In this document: piece by piece, positions 7,326 to 16,167 of the stretch
Numbering within the stretch: position 1 is the first letter of the stretch
Layout of the letters: every line of letters starts with the position of its first letter
Assembly (NCBI RefSeq): GCF_019218635.1
Contig: NZ_JAHUZB010000001.1
Coordinates: forward strand, 1-64,000
Direction of reading: 5' to 3'
Length of the DNA stretch: 64,000 bases
Origin: Enterococcus alishanensis
GTDB taxonomy: Bacteria > Bacillota > Bacilli > Lactobacillales > Enterococcaceae
Position numbers and translations under genes: made by a program
Notes under the pieces: generated by a model
What the model was told of the DNA's origin: nothing
The model's input: only the letters and a program-made list of their open reading frames with translations
Databases searched by the model: none

Positions 7326-7344
7326 AATGAAGAATTCTTCATTT
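7325..7344 (+). promoter_or_regulatory. Perfect 20-bp palindrome upstream of the PepSY gene
   Basis: AAATGAAGAATTCTTCATTT is a perfect palindrome that begins at the last base of the kinase stop codon and lies about 41-45 bases before the candidate -10 region (TAAGATAAA, 7386-7394). A further TTCACTT follows ten bases after its TTCATTT, so an OmpR-type direct repeat is also possible. There is no adjacent T tract, so it is unlikely to be a terminator. It is nearly the same as 5224-5243. Confidence 0.6.
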
Positions 7345-7421
7345 ACCTTCACTTAAATCTTGGTTTTTATCTTTTCGGAACTTGATAAGATAAAGTCATC
7401 AAAGAGATGGAGGAATTTAAA

Positions 7422-8006
7422 ATGATTAAACATACGAAAAAAATTATCGCAGGTGTTGCAGCAGTCGCAGTAGCAGGAATTGCAGGAGGTTTGGTTTACG
7501 CAAACAGTAATGCAAGTGAAACAAAACAAATGGCAACTGTAAATACGAGTCAAATTAAAGTAACTCAAGAAGAAGCAATTGAACAATTCAATCAACAATT
7601 TGAAGGCAAAGAATTAAATCAAGTGGAATTAGAAGTTTCTCGCGCAGGATATGTTTATACAGTGGAAGGTTTTGACGACACGACTGATTACACGTTGAAA
7701 ATTGATGCACAAACAGGAAGTGTTGTAGGTCATGAAACCGATCCGAAAGATCAAGAAGATATGCTAGAAGCTGAATATACGTTGAATTTAGACGGCATTA
7801 TCACCCGTGATGAAGCAAGTAAAATCGCCGAAGACCAAGCCAAGCGTGGTGAAGCAAAAGAATGGGCGCTAGATCAAACGTCTACTGACGGTACGACTTG
7901 GGAAGTCAAAGTTATTGATGGTACTTATGAAACAGAAGTAACAATTAATGCGTTGACTGGCGATGTGGTTGGTGTCGATGTTGATGATGAAGCTTATGAT
8001 GATTAA
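7422..8006 (+). CDS. Exported or membrane-anchored tandem PepSY-domain protein
   Basis: 194-aa protein. It has a basic N-terminus, a hydrophobic segment (about 8-26) and a plausible AxA-like signal peptide cleavage area around VYANSNA. Two PepSY repeats follow, each a helix followed by strands ending in the TGSVVG or TGDVVGVD signature (about 45-110 and 120-190). The mature part is strongly acidic and ends DVDDEAYDD. PepSY domains often inhibit proteases or modulate sensor signalling in the wall space. The ATG at 7422 has GGAGG 7 bases upstream; an in-frame codon at 7407 overlaps that site. Its position right after the kinase and the shared palindrome make it the likely main target of the two-component system. 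Confidence 0.85.
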   Translation: MIKHTKKIIAGVAAVAVAGIAGGLVYANSNASETKQMATVNTSQIKVTQEEAIEQFNQQFEGKELNQVELEVSRAGYVYTVEGFDDTTDYTLKIDAQTGSVVGHETDPKDQEDMLEAEYTLNLDGIITRDEASKIAEDQAKRGEAKEWALDQTSTDGTTWEVKVIDGTYETEVTINALTGDVVGVDVDDEAYDD

Positions 8007-8008
8007 AA

Positions 8009-8046
8009 AAGTTGTGATGTTTAAAAACATCACAGCTTTTTTTTTG
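8009..8046. terminator. Bidirectional terminator between the PepSY and AraC genes
   Basis: AAGTTGTGATGTTT pairs with AAACATCACAGCTT (one G-T pair) around a short A-rich loop, with T9 on the plus strand and T6 on the minus strand. It serves both convergent genes. Confidence 0.85.
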
Positions 8047-8130
8047 CGTTATTAAAATAGAATAATGATAGCAATCGTAAAATATTTATATAATTTGCGT
8101 AGATAATTTGATAATTTTTAGACAAGATAA

Positions 8131-8931
8131 TTATTGAAAACGTTCACGATATTTTTTGGGACTGATTTGATAGATTTTTTTAAAGCGACTGGCAAAATAA
8201 CTGGGCGACGAAAAACCAACACTCATACTGATTTCCTGAATCGTTTGTTGGGTAAAACGCAATAACTCAGCAGCCTCTTTCAAACGGGCTTCTAAAATAA
8301 AATCAGTGATGGTGATGCCAGTATTTTGATGGAATTTTGTCGACAAATAATTTTTACTGACAGAAGCGTAATTAGCCAGCTCTTCAATCCGAATCGGATA
8401 ATGCAAATGACCTAAAATATAATCAATCGTCATACGCGTCAGCTGGGTATATTCTGCCGGATAACGTAAGAGATTGATGCGAGAAGTGTAATCGTAAATC
8501 ATACTATAGGTGATTTCAGCAATTTCTTGAGAAGTCGTCAGTAAATCCATTTTTTGAATGTATAAATCGCTCAAATTGTATGCGCTTTCGCTATCGATAC
8601 CCCCTTCAATCGCCAACCGTGAAATTAATGTCACTAAAACGACAAAAGAATAGCGGGCTTGACGTAAAGGATCGGCAGACATTTTTCCTACTCGTAGTGA
8701 AGGATCTGGATTACTTAAAACTTCAGCAATTTTTTCCGTATCGCCGTTTTTGATTAATTTTAGTAAGAGATTGAAACTTTCTGAATAGTCGTGGGTGTTC
8801 AAATTTTCCCGCTGTTCAAAGAAAAACTGATCAGAAGGTTGCTTATCTAGTGTGATTGGTTGGAACTGAAAATTTTTAGCAACACGTTTTAAAGTGAGGG
8901 AAAAATCTTCCTCGTGATTGATATTCGCCAT
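8131..8931 (-). CDS. AraC-family transcriptional regulator of the glycoside cluster
   Basis: 266-aa regulator. The C-terminal 100 residues form two helix-turn-helix motifs of the AraC type (IRIEELANYASVSKNYLSTK, then IQEISMSVGFSSPSYFASRF and KIYQISPKKYRERF). The N-terminal 150 residues, probably effector-binding, show no motif I recognise. The ATG at 8931 follows GAGGT at 8938-8942; an in-frame ATG 60 bases upstream would lie inside the divergent gene. It faces away from the GH3 gene with only 37 bases between the two start codons, so each promoter must overlap the other reading frame or its leader. It is presumably the local activator for the glycosidase operon. Confidence 0.85.
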   Translation of the reverse strand: MANINHEEDFSLTLKRVAKNFQFQPITLDKQPSDQFFFEQRENLNTHDYSESFNLLLKLIKNGDTEKIAEVLSNPDPSLRVGKMSADPLRQARYSFVVLVTLISRLAIEGGIDSESAYNLSDLYIQKMDLLTTSQEIAEITYSMIYDYTSRINLLRYPAEYTQLTRMTIDYILGHLHYPIRIEELANYASVSKNYLSTKFHQNTGITITDFILEARLKEAAELLRFTQQTIQEISMSVGFSSPSYFASRFKKIYQISPKKYRERFQ

Positions 8932-8968
8932 GAATTTACCTCGATTATTTTTTAAAGGAGTTTTTGTT

Positions 8969-11311
8969 TTGGAAAAAAAGATTAAAGACATTATCCCACA
9001 AATGAGTTTAAAAGAAAAAGCTGATTTTGTCTGTGGGCAAGATTTTTGGCATACGAAAAGTTTGCCAATAGCAGAAGTGCCTGCGGTATTGCTGGCAGAT
9101 GGACCAAATGGTTTGCGGATTCAAGAAGATGCGACGGATCATCTAGGTATTAATGATAGTAAAGCGGCGACTTGTTTTCCGACTGCAGCTAGTTATAGCT
9201 GTAGTTTTGATCCAGAATTAACCGCATTATTAGGCGACACGATTGCTAATGAAGCACTGGCAGAAAAAGTCGGCTTATTATTAGGTCCCGGAATAAATAT
9301 TAAACGGAATCCATTAGGCGGACGAAATTTTGAATATTTAAGTGAAGATCCTTACTTAACGAGTCAACTGACGATTCCTTTAGTTAAAGCGTTGCAAGCA
9401 AAGGGTGTTGGCGCTTGTATCAAACATTTTGCTGCCAATAGTCAAGAAACGGCACGCTTGATTAATAATTCTGTGATTGATGAGCGGGCTTTGGCAGAAA
9501 TTTATTTGCCACAATTTGAAGCGGTCATCAAAGAAAGTCAACCGTGGGGTGTGATGACTAGTTACAACCGATTGAACGGGATTTATACCAGCGAAAGCCA
9601 AGAATTATTGCAAGAAAAATTACGAAAAAATTGGAATTATCAAGGCATGGTCGTTTCAGATTGGGGAGGTACCAGTGATCGAGTAGCGACTTTGTTAGCT
9701 GGCATGGATTTAGAAATGCCTTACCAAGATGAAGCCAATGCTGAAAAAATAATCACTGCAGCCGAATCTGGTGACCTACCTATCGAAAAATTAGATACAG
9801 CAGTAACCGCTATTTTAACTTTTGTCAAAAAAACGCAACAAAATATCCATCAATCAACTTTTACTGAGGGACAACAACATCAAATTGCTAGAAAAATTGC
9901 TGAAGAATCAGCAGTCTTGTTAAAAAATCAAGACAATCATTTACCACTAACTAATTTTAATCAGACCGCCGTGATCGGTGCTTTAGCAAAAACACCACGT
10001 TTTCAAGGTTCAGGTTCAAGTAAAATTAACCCAACTCGTTTAGATTGTCCGATTGATTTTATTACTGGAAATGATGTGACTTATAGTCAAGGCTATCAAC
10101 TAGATTCAGAGGAATTATTTGAAGAAGAATTATTAGCTGAAGCTTTAAAAAATGCTGGAAAAGCTGACAATATAGTAATTTTTGCCGGGTTACCAGATAG
10201 TTTTGAAGGGGAAGGTTATGACCGCCAACATTTAGATTTACCGCAGAATCAAAATTATTTAATTGAAAAAATTGCGGAAGTAAATTCAAATATCACAGTA
10301 ATTTTAATGGGTGGCGGACCAGTCATTTTACCGTGGGCTGAAAAAGTCAAAAGTATTTTATTAACTTACCTTGCCGGTCAAGCAGTCGGTTCAGCCGTTG
10401 CAAATTTATTGACAGGTAAAGCAAATCCCTCAGGAAAATTAGCGGAAACTTGGCCTAAAAAATATAGCGATGCGCCTAGTGCACTGACCTTTGTCAAAGA
10501 TGTTAAAAATACTCAGTATCGAGAAAGCATTTATGTCGGTTATCGTTTTTATGACACGAATAAACGGGAAGTGGCGTATCCTTTTGGTTTTGGCCTTTCC
10601 TATAGTCAATTTAAAGTCGCCACACCAGAAATAGAAAAAGGAAATAACAATATTCAAGTCACCGTAGAAATTGAAAACACAAGCTCGATTGCCGGTGCAG
10701 AGGTTCTACAGGTTTATGTTGTTGGCAGCAAAAAAATTCCAACTGCCGAAAAAACCTTAAAAGCTTTCCAAAAAGTTCATTTAGATGCTGGCGAGAAAAA
10801 AATGGTTCATTTTGAATTGCAGCGAGATGATTTTGCTTATTACGATGTTTCAACGAAAAAATGGCAGGTAGTAGAAGATCAATATACGATTTATCTAGCG
10901 AATTCTAGTCGAAATATTTTAGCCGAAATGCAGTTAGCTCTTTCAGGCGTTACTGATGTAAAAATTCCCGGTGAAAAAATTCATCCTAGCAATCATTCAA
11001 ATGAGCATCCTTTTGCGATTACGGAAAAAGATTTTGCGGAATTATTTCCAGCTGAAAAAATGCCAACCATGGCGGCTAGTCAAAAATTGACAGTGGATAG
11101 CACATTAGCTGATGTGAAAACAGTCGGCGGTGAAATGATTTACCAAAGTTTAATTAGTAATTTAGAACAAGCCATTGGAGGAGATCCAGCACTTTATCAG
11201 ATGTTGATGGCCAGTATTGAAACCATGCCTTTACGCAGTTTTAAATTGGCAGGCGCAGTAAGTGAAGATGATCTGACGCAATTATTGAAGCAATTAAATC
11301 AGGAGGAGTGA
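8969..11311 (+). CDS. Glycoside hydrolase family 3 (beta-glucosidase/xylosidase-type)
   Basis: 780-aa cytoplasmic glycosidase with no signal peptide. The TIM-barrel domain (about 1-300) includes LLADGPNGLR, LGPGINIKRNPLGGRNFEYL and KHFAANSQE, with nucleophile Asp231 in MVVSDWGGT. The alpha/beta sandwich (about 320-540) contains LPDSFEGEGYDR, and a C-terminal fibronectin III-like domain starts with VAYPFGFGLSYS. The start is taken as TTG at 8969, 8 bases after AAAGGAG (8954-8960). The cytoplasmic location with a sugar symporter behind it implies uptake of a small beta-glycoside and hydrolysis inside. Exact specificity (glucoside, xyloside, aryl-glycoside) is not deducible. Confidence 0.9.
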   Translation: MEKKIKDIIPQMSLKEKADFVCGQDFWHTKSLPIAEVPAVLLADGPNGLRIQEDATDHLGINDSKAATCFPTAASYSCSFDPELTALLGDTIANEALAEKVGLLLGPGINIKRNPLGGRNFEYLSEDPYLTSQLTIPLVKALQAKGVGACIKHFAANSQETARLINNSVIDERALAEIYLPQFEAVIKESQPWGVMTSYNRLNGIYTSESQELLQEKLRKNWNYQGMVVSDWGGTSDRVATLLAGMDLEMPYQDEANAEKIITAAESGDLPIEKLDTAVTAILTFVKKTQQNIHQSTFTEGQQHQIARKIAEESAVLLKNQDNHLPLTNFNQTAVIGALAKTPRFQGSGSSKINPTRLDCPIDFITGNDVTYSQGYQLDSEELFEEELLAEALKNAGKADNIVIFAGLPDSFEGEGYDRQHLDLPQNQNYLIEKIAEVNSNITVILMGGGPVILPWAEKVKSILLTYLAGQAVGSAVANLLTGKANPSGKLAETWPKKYSDAPSALTFVKDVKNTQYRESIYVGYRFYDTNKREVAYPFGFGLSYSQFKVATPEIEKGNNNIQVTVEIENTSSIAGAEVLQVYVVGSKKIPTAEKTLKAFQKVHLDAGEKKMVHFELQRDDFAYYDVSTKKWQVVEDQYTIYLANSSRNILAEMQLALSGVTDVKIPGEKIHPSNHSNEHPFAITEKDFAELFPAEKMPTMAASQKLTVDSTLADVKTVGGEMIYQSLISNLEQAIGGDPALYQMLMASIETMPLRSFKLAGAVSEDDLTQLLKQLNQEE

Positions 11312-11316
11312 AAAAA

Positions 11317-12690
11317 ATGCAATTAAGTCAAAAACAAACAAAACAACCAGGGAAGATTAGTTTTCTCGAGAAACTTGCTTATGGTAGTGGGGATTTAGCC
11401 AGTAATTTGGTTTTAGTTTTAACTACTACGTATGCAACATTCTTTTATACCGATGCATTAGGTTTGAATCCCGGAATTATTGGCGGTATTTTATTAGCAT
11501 CAAAACTTTTAGATGGTACCAGTGATATTTTGATGGGCTTTGTGATGGATCGCGTGCATTCCAAACACGGTAAGGCGCGCTCTTGGATTTTGTGGTTAGC
11601 GATTCCGATTGGGATTGCCACAGTTATGATGTTTGCCGTACCGAATTTGGGAACTATCGGCAAATATATCTATGTTGCGATTACTTATAACCTAGTGAGT
11701 ACGTTCTTTTATACCATGATTAATGTGCCTTATGGAACGTTGAATTCATTAATGACTCGCGACCAAGACGAACGTATGGTGATTAATGTTTTTCGAATGT
11801 TTATGGCACAGATTGGTCAGTTGGTCATTTCTGGTGTTACTTTGCCATTAGTTAATTTTGTAGGTGGTTCTGGCTATCAAAAAAGCTGGATTATCGTTGG
11901 CGCCATTTATGGTGTGCTAGCAGCAGTTATTTTCCTATTTTGTTACAGTAATACCAAAGAACGCGTGACCGTTTCTGAAGAACAAAAAACGAATTTATCG
12001 TTTATCGCTTCTTTCAAAATTATTATCAAAAATAACTATTGGTTATTGTTAGTCGTTGTTTGGGTATTTTTATCTTTCTTTATTAATTTATCAATGTTGA
12101 CGGCTTCATATTATGGCAAATGGATCTTAGGCGACGAAAACTTAGGTGGATTATTACTATCTGCAACTTTATTACCAGCCATTTTAGCGATGGTCTTATT
12201 ACCAATCTTTGTCCGTAAAATTGGTAAAAGGAATCTTTCATTAATCGGTGGCGTTGGTTTAGTTGTCGTACAAGTTTTAATGATTATCAATCCAACCAAT
12301 ATCACTTGGTTACTTGTTTGTTCAGTCGTTCGTGGTCTGGCATTATCCACTTTGATGGGAACTATTTTTGCCATGGTAGCCGATACGATTGAATACGGTG
12401 AGTGGAAAACCGGTACGCGAGTTGAAGGAATGTTGTATTCTACTACTACTTTTGGTGCAAAAGTGGGCGCGGGTTTGGCGCCAGCGGTTGCTTTAGGAAT
12501 TTTAGGCGCAGCTGGCTACAATGGTGTAGCAGCTGAACAGGCAACAAAAGCAATCGACGCGATTAACTTTTTATATTTATATTTACCATTGCCAGTATTG
12601 ATTGTTATTCCAATCATTTATCTATTCTACAAATTAGATAAAATTTATCCACAAGTTATGTCTGACTTAGAAAAACGCGAACAAGCTTAA
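11317..12690 (+). CDS. GPH-family glycoside:cation symporter (MFS-like)
   Basis: 457-aa transporter with about 12 hydrophobic helices. The glycoside-pentoside-hexuronide signature is seen in EKLAYGSGDLASNLV at the N-terminus and in FVMDRVHSKHGKARSWILW between helices 2 and 3. It imports oligosaccharides or glycosides with H+ or Na+, the XynB/MelB/GusB type. The ATG at 11317 is 10 bases after AGGAGG (11301-11306); the in-frame GTG at 11308 is too close to the site. It starts 5 bases after the GH3 stop, so it belongs to one operon with GH3 and the following esterase. Confidence 0.88.
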   Translation: MQLSQKQTKQPGKISFLEKLAYGSGDLASNLVLVLTTTYATFFYTDALGLNPGIIGGILLASKLLDGTSDILMGFVMDRVHSKHGKARSWILWLAIPIGIATVMMFAVPNLGTIGKYIYVAITYNLVSTFFYTMINVPYGTLNSLMTRDQDERMVINVFRMFMAQIGQLVISGVTLPLVNFVGGSGYQKSWIIVGAIYGVLAAVIFLFCYSNTKERVTVSEEQKTNLSFIASFKIIIKNNYWLLLVVVWVFLSFFINLSMLTASYYGKWILGDENLGGLLLSATLLPAILAMVLLPIFVRKIGKRNLSLIGGVGLVVVQVLMIINPTNITWLLVCSVVRGLALSTLMGTIFAMVADTIEYGEWKTGTRVEGMLYSTTTFGAKVGAGLAPAVALGILGAAGYNGVAAEQATKAIDAINFLYLYLPLPVLIVIPIIYLFYKLDKIYPQVMSDLEKREQA

Positions 12691-12703
12691 TGAGGTGATT
12701 TTT

Positions 12704-13804
12704 TTGAAAAGAGAATATACAAATTTAAATTTAGCTACTTTAAAAAAAGAAACGGAAATAATCGTAGAAGACGGACTAGAAAAAATAATTAAGCCGATTC
12801 CCAATGTTTCAGCGAAAGGCGTTTTGGATCCTAAATACTACGCGGAAATTTTGCCTGGCTTTGAAAAGGACGGTGGCGCAGAAACTTTAGCATTTATGAG
12901 TCAATTAGGGCAACGCAGTGGTGAACCCGACGGTACTTTGACTCGCATGGTGAATAATGGGGTTAAGAGTCTGCCGATTACTGATGGTGTTGAGACGATT
13001 CACTTAACCACCGATAATCAGATCCCCTTACGTTTGTATCGAAAAAATACGAAACTAAATGCACCGGTTTTATATTATATTCACGGTGGTAGTTTTTCTG
13101 CGGGGCAACCAGAAGTGGTGGAAGAATTGTGTAAATTGTTCGTTGAGAAGACTGGATTTTTAGCAGTGCAAATCGATTATCGTTTGGCGCCGGAAAATCC
13201 ATTTCCGACGGGTTTACAAGATTGCTTTGAAGGCTTAACTTGGGTCTATCAAAATATTCAAACATATCAAGGCGATCCCCAAAAAATTACTATTGCTGGT
13301 GACTCAGCTGGCGGAAATTTGGCAGCGGTTTGTAGCATGATGGATCGCGACCAGCAAACAAAAATGGTCCATCAACAAGTTCTGTATTATCCTAGTGTTA
13401 ATATGTCCACTAAAGAAGATGAAAATCTAAATTACCAAGCTTTTGATTTTAAACCAGCTACTGAACAAAAAGATTTGATTGAAGTATCTCTGGAAGCTTT
13501 GCGTTTAACGGCATCGGACAATTTAGGTTATATGTTAAAAGCAGAAAATTTGGAAGATCCTTATTTAAGTCCTTATTTAGGCGAGCTACAAGATTTGCCG
13601 GCGACTCTTTTGATAGTCGGAGAATTTGATTATTTACGCATTGAAGATGAAGCCTTTGCTAGAAAATTAAACAAAGCCAATGTACCAGTGAAAATCATCG
13701 AATATCGTGGATTAGGTCATGGCTTTGCAGATAAAATTGGCGTTTGGGCACAAGCAGAAGACAGCGTCGATGAAATGATAGATTTTGTAGAAAATGGATT
13801 ATAG
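12704..13804 (+). CDS. Alpha/beta hydrolase (HSL-type carboxylesterase)
   Basis: 366-aa esterase of the hormone-sensitive-lipase family. The oxyanion-hole motif is HGGSFSAG (128-135) and the nucleophile elbow is GDSAGGN with Ser201. The likely acid lies in GEFDYLRIEDE and the catalytic His in YRGLGHGF. The TTG at 12704 is chosen because GAGGTGA (12692-12698) lies just upstream; an in-frame GTG at 12695 is part of that site. As the third gene of the GH3-symporter operon, it probably removes an acetyl or aromatic acyl group from the imported glycoside; that is an inference. It ends in a terminator. Confidence 0.85.
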   Translation: MKREYTNLNLATLKKETEIIVEDGLEKIIKPIPNVSAKGVLDPKYYAEILPGFEKDGGAETLAFMSQLGQRSGEPDGTLTRMVNNGVKSLPITDGVETIHLTTDNQIPLRLYRKNTKLNAPVLYYIHGGSFSAGQPEVVEELCKLFVEKTGFLAVQIDYRLAPENPFPTGLQDCFEGLTWVYQNIQTYQGDPQKITIAGDSAGGNLAAVCSMMDRDQQTKMVHQQVLYYPSVNMSTKEDENLNYQAFDFKPATEQKDLIEVSLEALRLTASDNLGYMLKAENLEDPYLSPYLGELQDLPATLLIVGEFDYLRIEDEAFARKLNKANVPVKIIEYRGLGHGFADKIGVWAQAEDSVDEMIDFVENGL

Positions 13805-13814
13805 AACAAATGAG

Positions 13815-13847
13815 ACAGTTGGAAGAAACTTTTTCAACTGTTTTTTT
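13815..13847 (+). terminator. Terminator of the GH3 operon
   Basis: ACAGTTG (13815-13821) pairs with CAACTGT (13835-13841), followed by T7. Confidence 0.8.
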
Positions 13848-13874
13848 GTGGGCATTAAAGCAAGAGTGTTAGGA

Positions 13875-13903
13875 TTGTTTCACAAGCATTTTAGTCGTAG
13901 AAT
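13875..13903 (+). promoter_or_regulatory. Promoter of pepC
   Basis: TTGTTT (13875-13880), a 17-base spacer and TAGAAT (13898-13903), followed by AAGGAGG 8 bases later. Confidence 0.6.
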
Positions 13904-13924
13904 AAGAGCAAGGAGGTTTTTGAC

Positions 13925-15253
13925 ATGACAGAAATTAATCAAGAACTTACAAAAACATTTCGTGAAGAATTTTTAATGAATCGTAAACAAGTCGCGTTAC
14001 AACGGGGTGTAGTTAAAAATGGGATTGTGGAGTCAGCTGAAAATGTCAGCGCTCACGTAAAAAATGCACCGGTCTTCTCCATTGATTTAACTACCGGAAA
14101 AGTATCTGACCAAAAACAATCAGGTCGTTGCTGGATGTTTGCCGCTTTGAATACTTTCCGCCACAAAATGATTACTAGTTATCAACTGAAGGATTTTGAA
14201 TTGTCACAGAATTATACTTTCTTTTGGGACAAATATGAGAAGGCTAATTATTTCTATCAAAATATTTTAAATACTGCCAAAGAACCAACAGCAAGCAGAG
14301 AAGTTGCATTTTTGATGCAAACACCGCAACAAGATGGCGGGCAATGGGACATGATTGTTTCTATTTTCCAAAAATACGGTGTTGTACCAAAAGCTGTGAT
14401 GCCAGAAAGTAAAAACAGTATCAATTCACGCAATTTAAATAATTACTTAAATAAATTATTGCGGAAACACGCTGTAATCTTACGTCAACTGGTGGCTGAA
14501 AATGCTTCTCCAGAACAAATTGAAGACAATCGCCAAGCGATGTTACAAGAAGTTTATAATTTCTTGGCCATTTCTCTAGGTACACCACCAGAGGAATTTG
14601 ATTTTGAATATCGGGATGAAGAAAAAAATTACCATATTGACCAAGGCATGACGCCACAAAGTTTTTATAAGAAATATGTTGATGTGGATTTAGATGAATA
14701 TGTCAGCATTATCCATGCACCAACTGACGATAAACCATTTAACCAATCTTACACTGTCGACATGCTGGGTAATGTAGTCGGTGGTAAACAAGTGAAGTAT
14801 CTTAACTTGGAAATGCCTGAATTGAAAAAATTAGCCTTACAACAATTGGAACAAGGCGAAACAGTTTGGTTTGGTTGTGATGTGGGTCAGTCTTCTGTCA
14901 GCAAAGATGGTATCATGGCATTGGACATTTTTGACATGGATGATCTATTTGATACAGATTTTGCTATGACGAAAGCAGAACGCTTAGATTATGGTGAAAG
15001 TATGATGACTCATGCGATGGTTCTAACCGGTGTGGATGTAATTAACGGTGAATCAGCGAAATGGAAAGTAGAAAATAGCTGGGGCGAAAAAGTCGGTGAA
15101 AAAGGTTATTTTGTCATGAGTGATGACTGGATGAGCGAATACACCTATCAAATCGTTGTGAGAAAAGAATTCTTATCACCAGAACAACGGGCTGCTTTTG
15201 AAGCAGAGCCAAAAGTTTTAGCACCGTGGGATCCGATGGGTGCCTTAGCCTAA
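13925..15253 (+). CDS. pepC: Aminopeptidase C (bleomycin hydrolase family, C1B)
   Basis: 442-aa cytoplasmic cysteine aminopeptidase, the usual PepC length. The papain-like triad is visible: Cys69 in QSGRCWMFAALN, His363 in SMMTHAMVLTG and Asn384 in KVENSWGEK. It trims N-terminal residues from peptides taken up for nutrition and forms a hexameric barrel in characterised relatives. AAGGAGG precedes the ATG at 13925. It is a single-gene unit with its own promoter and terminator. Confidence 0.95.
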   Translation: MTEINQELTKTFREEFLMNRKQVALQRGVVKNGIVESAENVSAHVKNAPVFSIDLTTGKVSDQKQSGRCWMFAALNTFRHKMITSYQLKDFELSQNYTFFWDKYEKANYFYQNILNTAKEPTASREVAFLMQTPQQDGGQWDMIVSIFQKYGVVPKAVMPESKNSINSRNLNNYLNKLLRKHAVILRQLVAENASPEQIEDNRQAMLQEVYNFLAISLGTPPEEFDFEYRDEEKNYHIDQGMTPQSFYKKYVDVDLDEYVSIIHAPTDDKPFNQSYTVDMLGNVVGGKQVKYLNLEMPELKKLALQQLEQGETVWFGCDVGQSSVSKDGIMALDIFDMDDLFDTDFAMTKAERLDYGESMMTHAMVLTGVDVINGESAKWKVENSWGEKVGEKGYFVMSDDWMSEYTYQIVVRKEFLSPEQRAAFEAEPKVLAPWDPMGALA

Positions 15254-15261
15254 AAATACTA

Positions 15262-15293
15262 GATCGACTTCTCTAGAAGAGTCGGTCTTTTTG
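15262..15293 (+). terminator. Terminator of pepC
   Basis: GATCGACT (15262-15269) pairs with AGTCGGTC (15280-15287, one wobble) with TCTAGA in the loop, followed by T5. Confidence 0.75.
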
Positions 15294-15319
15294 TTTTCAC
15301 CAGCGAAAATAATTTTCTA

Positions 15320-15328
15320 TGCTATACT
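15320..15328 (+). promoter_or_regulatory. Extended -10 promoter of the phosphatase operon
   Basis: TGC-TATACT (15320-15328) with no good -35 at the proper distance. It lies 35 bases before the start codon, behind a GAGGGGG ribosome binding site. Confidence 0.5.
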
Positions 15329-15362
15329 TAAAGAAAATAAATTTGACCGAGGGGGAATAAAA

Positions 15363-16154
15363 ATGGGAAAACCCTTAGCTGTAAAACATGCTGAAAATAT
15401 GCGAGAACTGGGTGGCTATACCAATAAAGATGGAAAAAAAGTGGCCAGTCAAAAGTTGATTCGCTCAGCTGCGATTAATTTATTAGATGAAACTGACCAA
15501 AATTATTTAGAAAAATATGGTATTCGTAAGATTGTCGATTTTCGTTCAACGGATGAACGTTCTTCTCAACCAGACAAAGACGTTACTTTAGCGGAAAATA
15601 TTTTTCTGCCAATTTTTCCAGAAAAACAAGAGAAGAAGGAAGAATTAACCGCCTCTCCGCAAGCCTTATTGAAGCGCATGGAAAACGGTGAATCAGCCTT
15701 TGGACAAATGATGGATGCCTATGAAAGTTTTGTATTAGATGACTATGTTAGAAAACAATACCACAAATTTTTTGAGATTGTGTTAGCCAATGAAAATCCT
15801 AATGAAAGTGTCTTATTTCATTGTACTGCTGGAAAAGACCGGACTGGTTTTGCAGCGTTATTGTTATTGAGTGGCTTAGGTGTAGACCGTGTTACTGCCA
15901 TGACCGATTATTTAGCTACCAATGAATTTTTAAAGGGCTTCACTGATAATATGTTGCAACATGCAAAAGAAAATGGTGTGCCTGACGCTTTATTAGCCAG
16001 CGTTAAAGATATGACAATGGCTCGCAAGGAATATTTAACAAAAAGCCTAAATTTGATTGATGAAAATTATGGTACAGTAGACAATTTCTTAATCGATGGT
16101 ATTGGCTTACATGCAGCAGATCTGAAAGATTTACAGCGATTATATTTAGAATAA
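15363..16154 (+). CDS. Tyrosine/serine protein phosphatase family (DSP/PTP-like)
   Basis: 263-aa phosphatase of the Y_phosphatase3 family. The P-loop is HCTAGKDRTG with nucleophile Cys154. The N-terminal NMRELGGYTNKDGKKV and IVDFRSTDER segments are typical of this group. Known relatives dephosphorylate phosphotyrosine and sometimes phospholipids. GAGGGGG precedes the ATG at 15363; an earlier in-frame ATG overlaps the upstream terminator. It is the first gene of an operon with a fructosamine kinase-like protein and a thioesterase. Confidence 0.85.
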   Translation: MGKPLAVKHAENMRELGGYTNKDGKKVASQKLIRSAAINLLDETDQNYLEKYGIRKIVDFRSTDERSSQPDKDVTLAENIFLPIFPEKQEKKEELTASPQALLKRMENGESAFGQMMDAYESFVLDDYVRKQYHKFFEIVLANENPNESVLFHCTAGKDRTGFAALLLLSGLGVDRVTAMTDYLATNEFLKGFTDNMLQHAKENGVPDALLASVKDMTMARKEYLTKSLNLIDENYGTVDNFLIDGIGLHAADLKDLQRLYLE

Positions 16155-16167
16155 GAGGTGGCTTGAA

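Noticed and set aside
8135-8148. cre-like TGAAAACGTTCACG at the 3' end of the araC gene
   Set aside because: It lies in the last codons of the gene, far from any promoter, and misses two consensus positions; most likely coding sequence.
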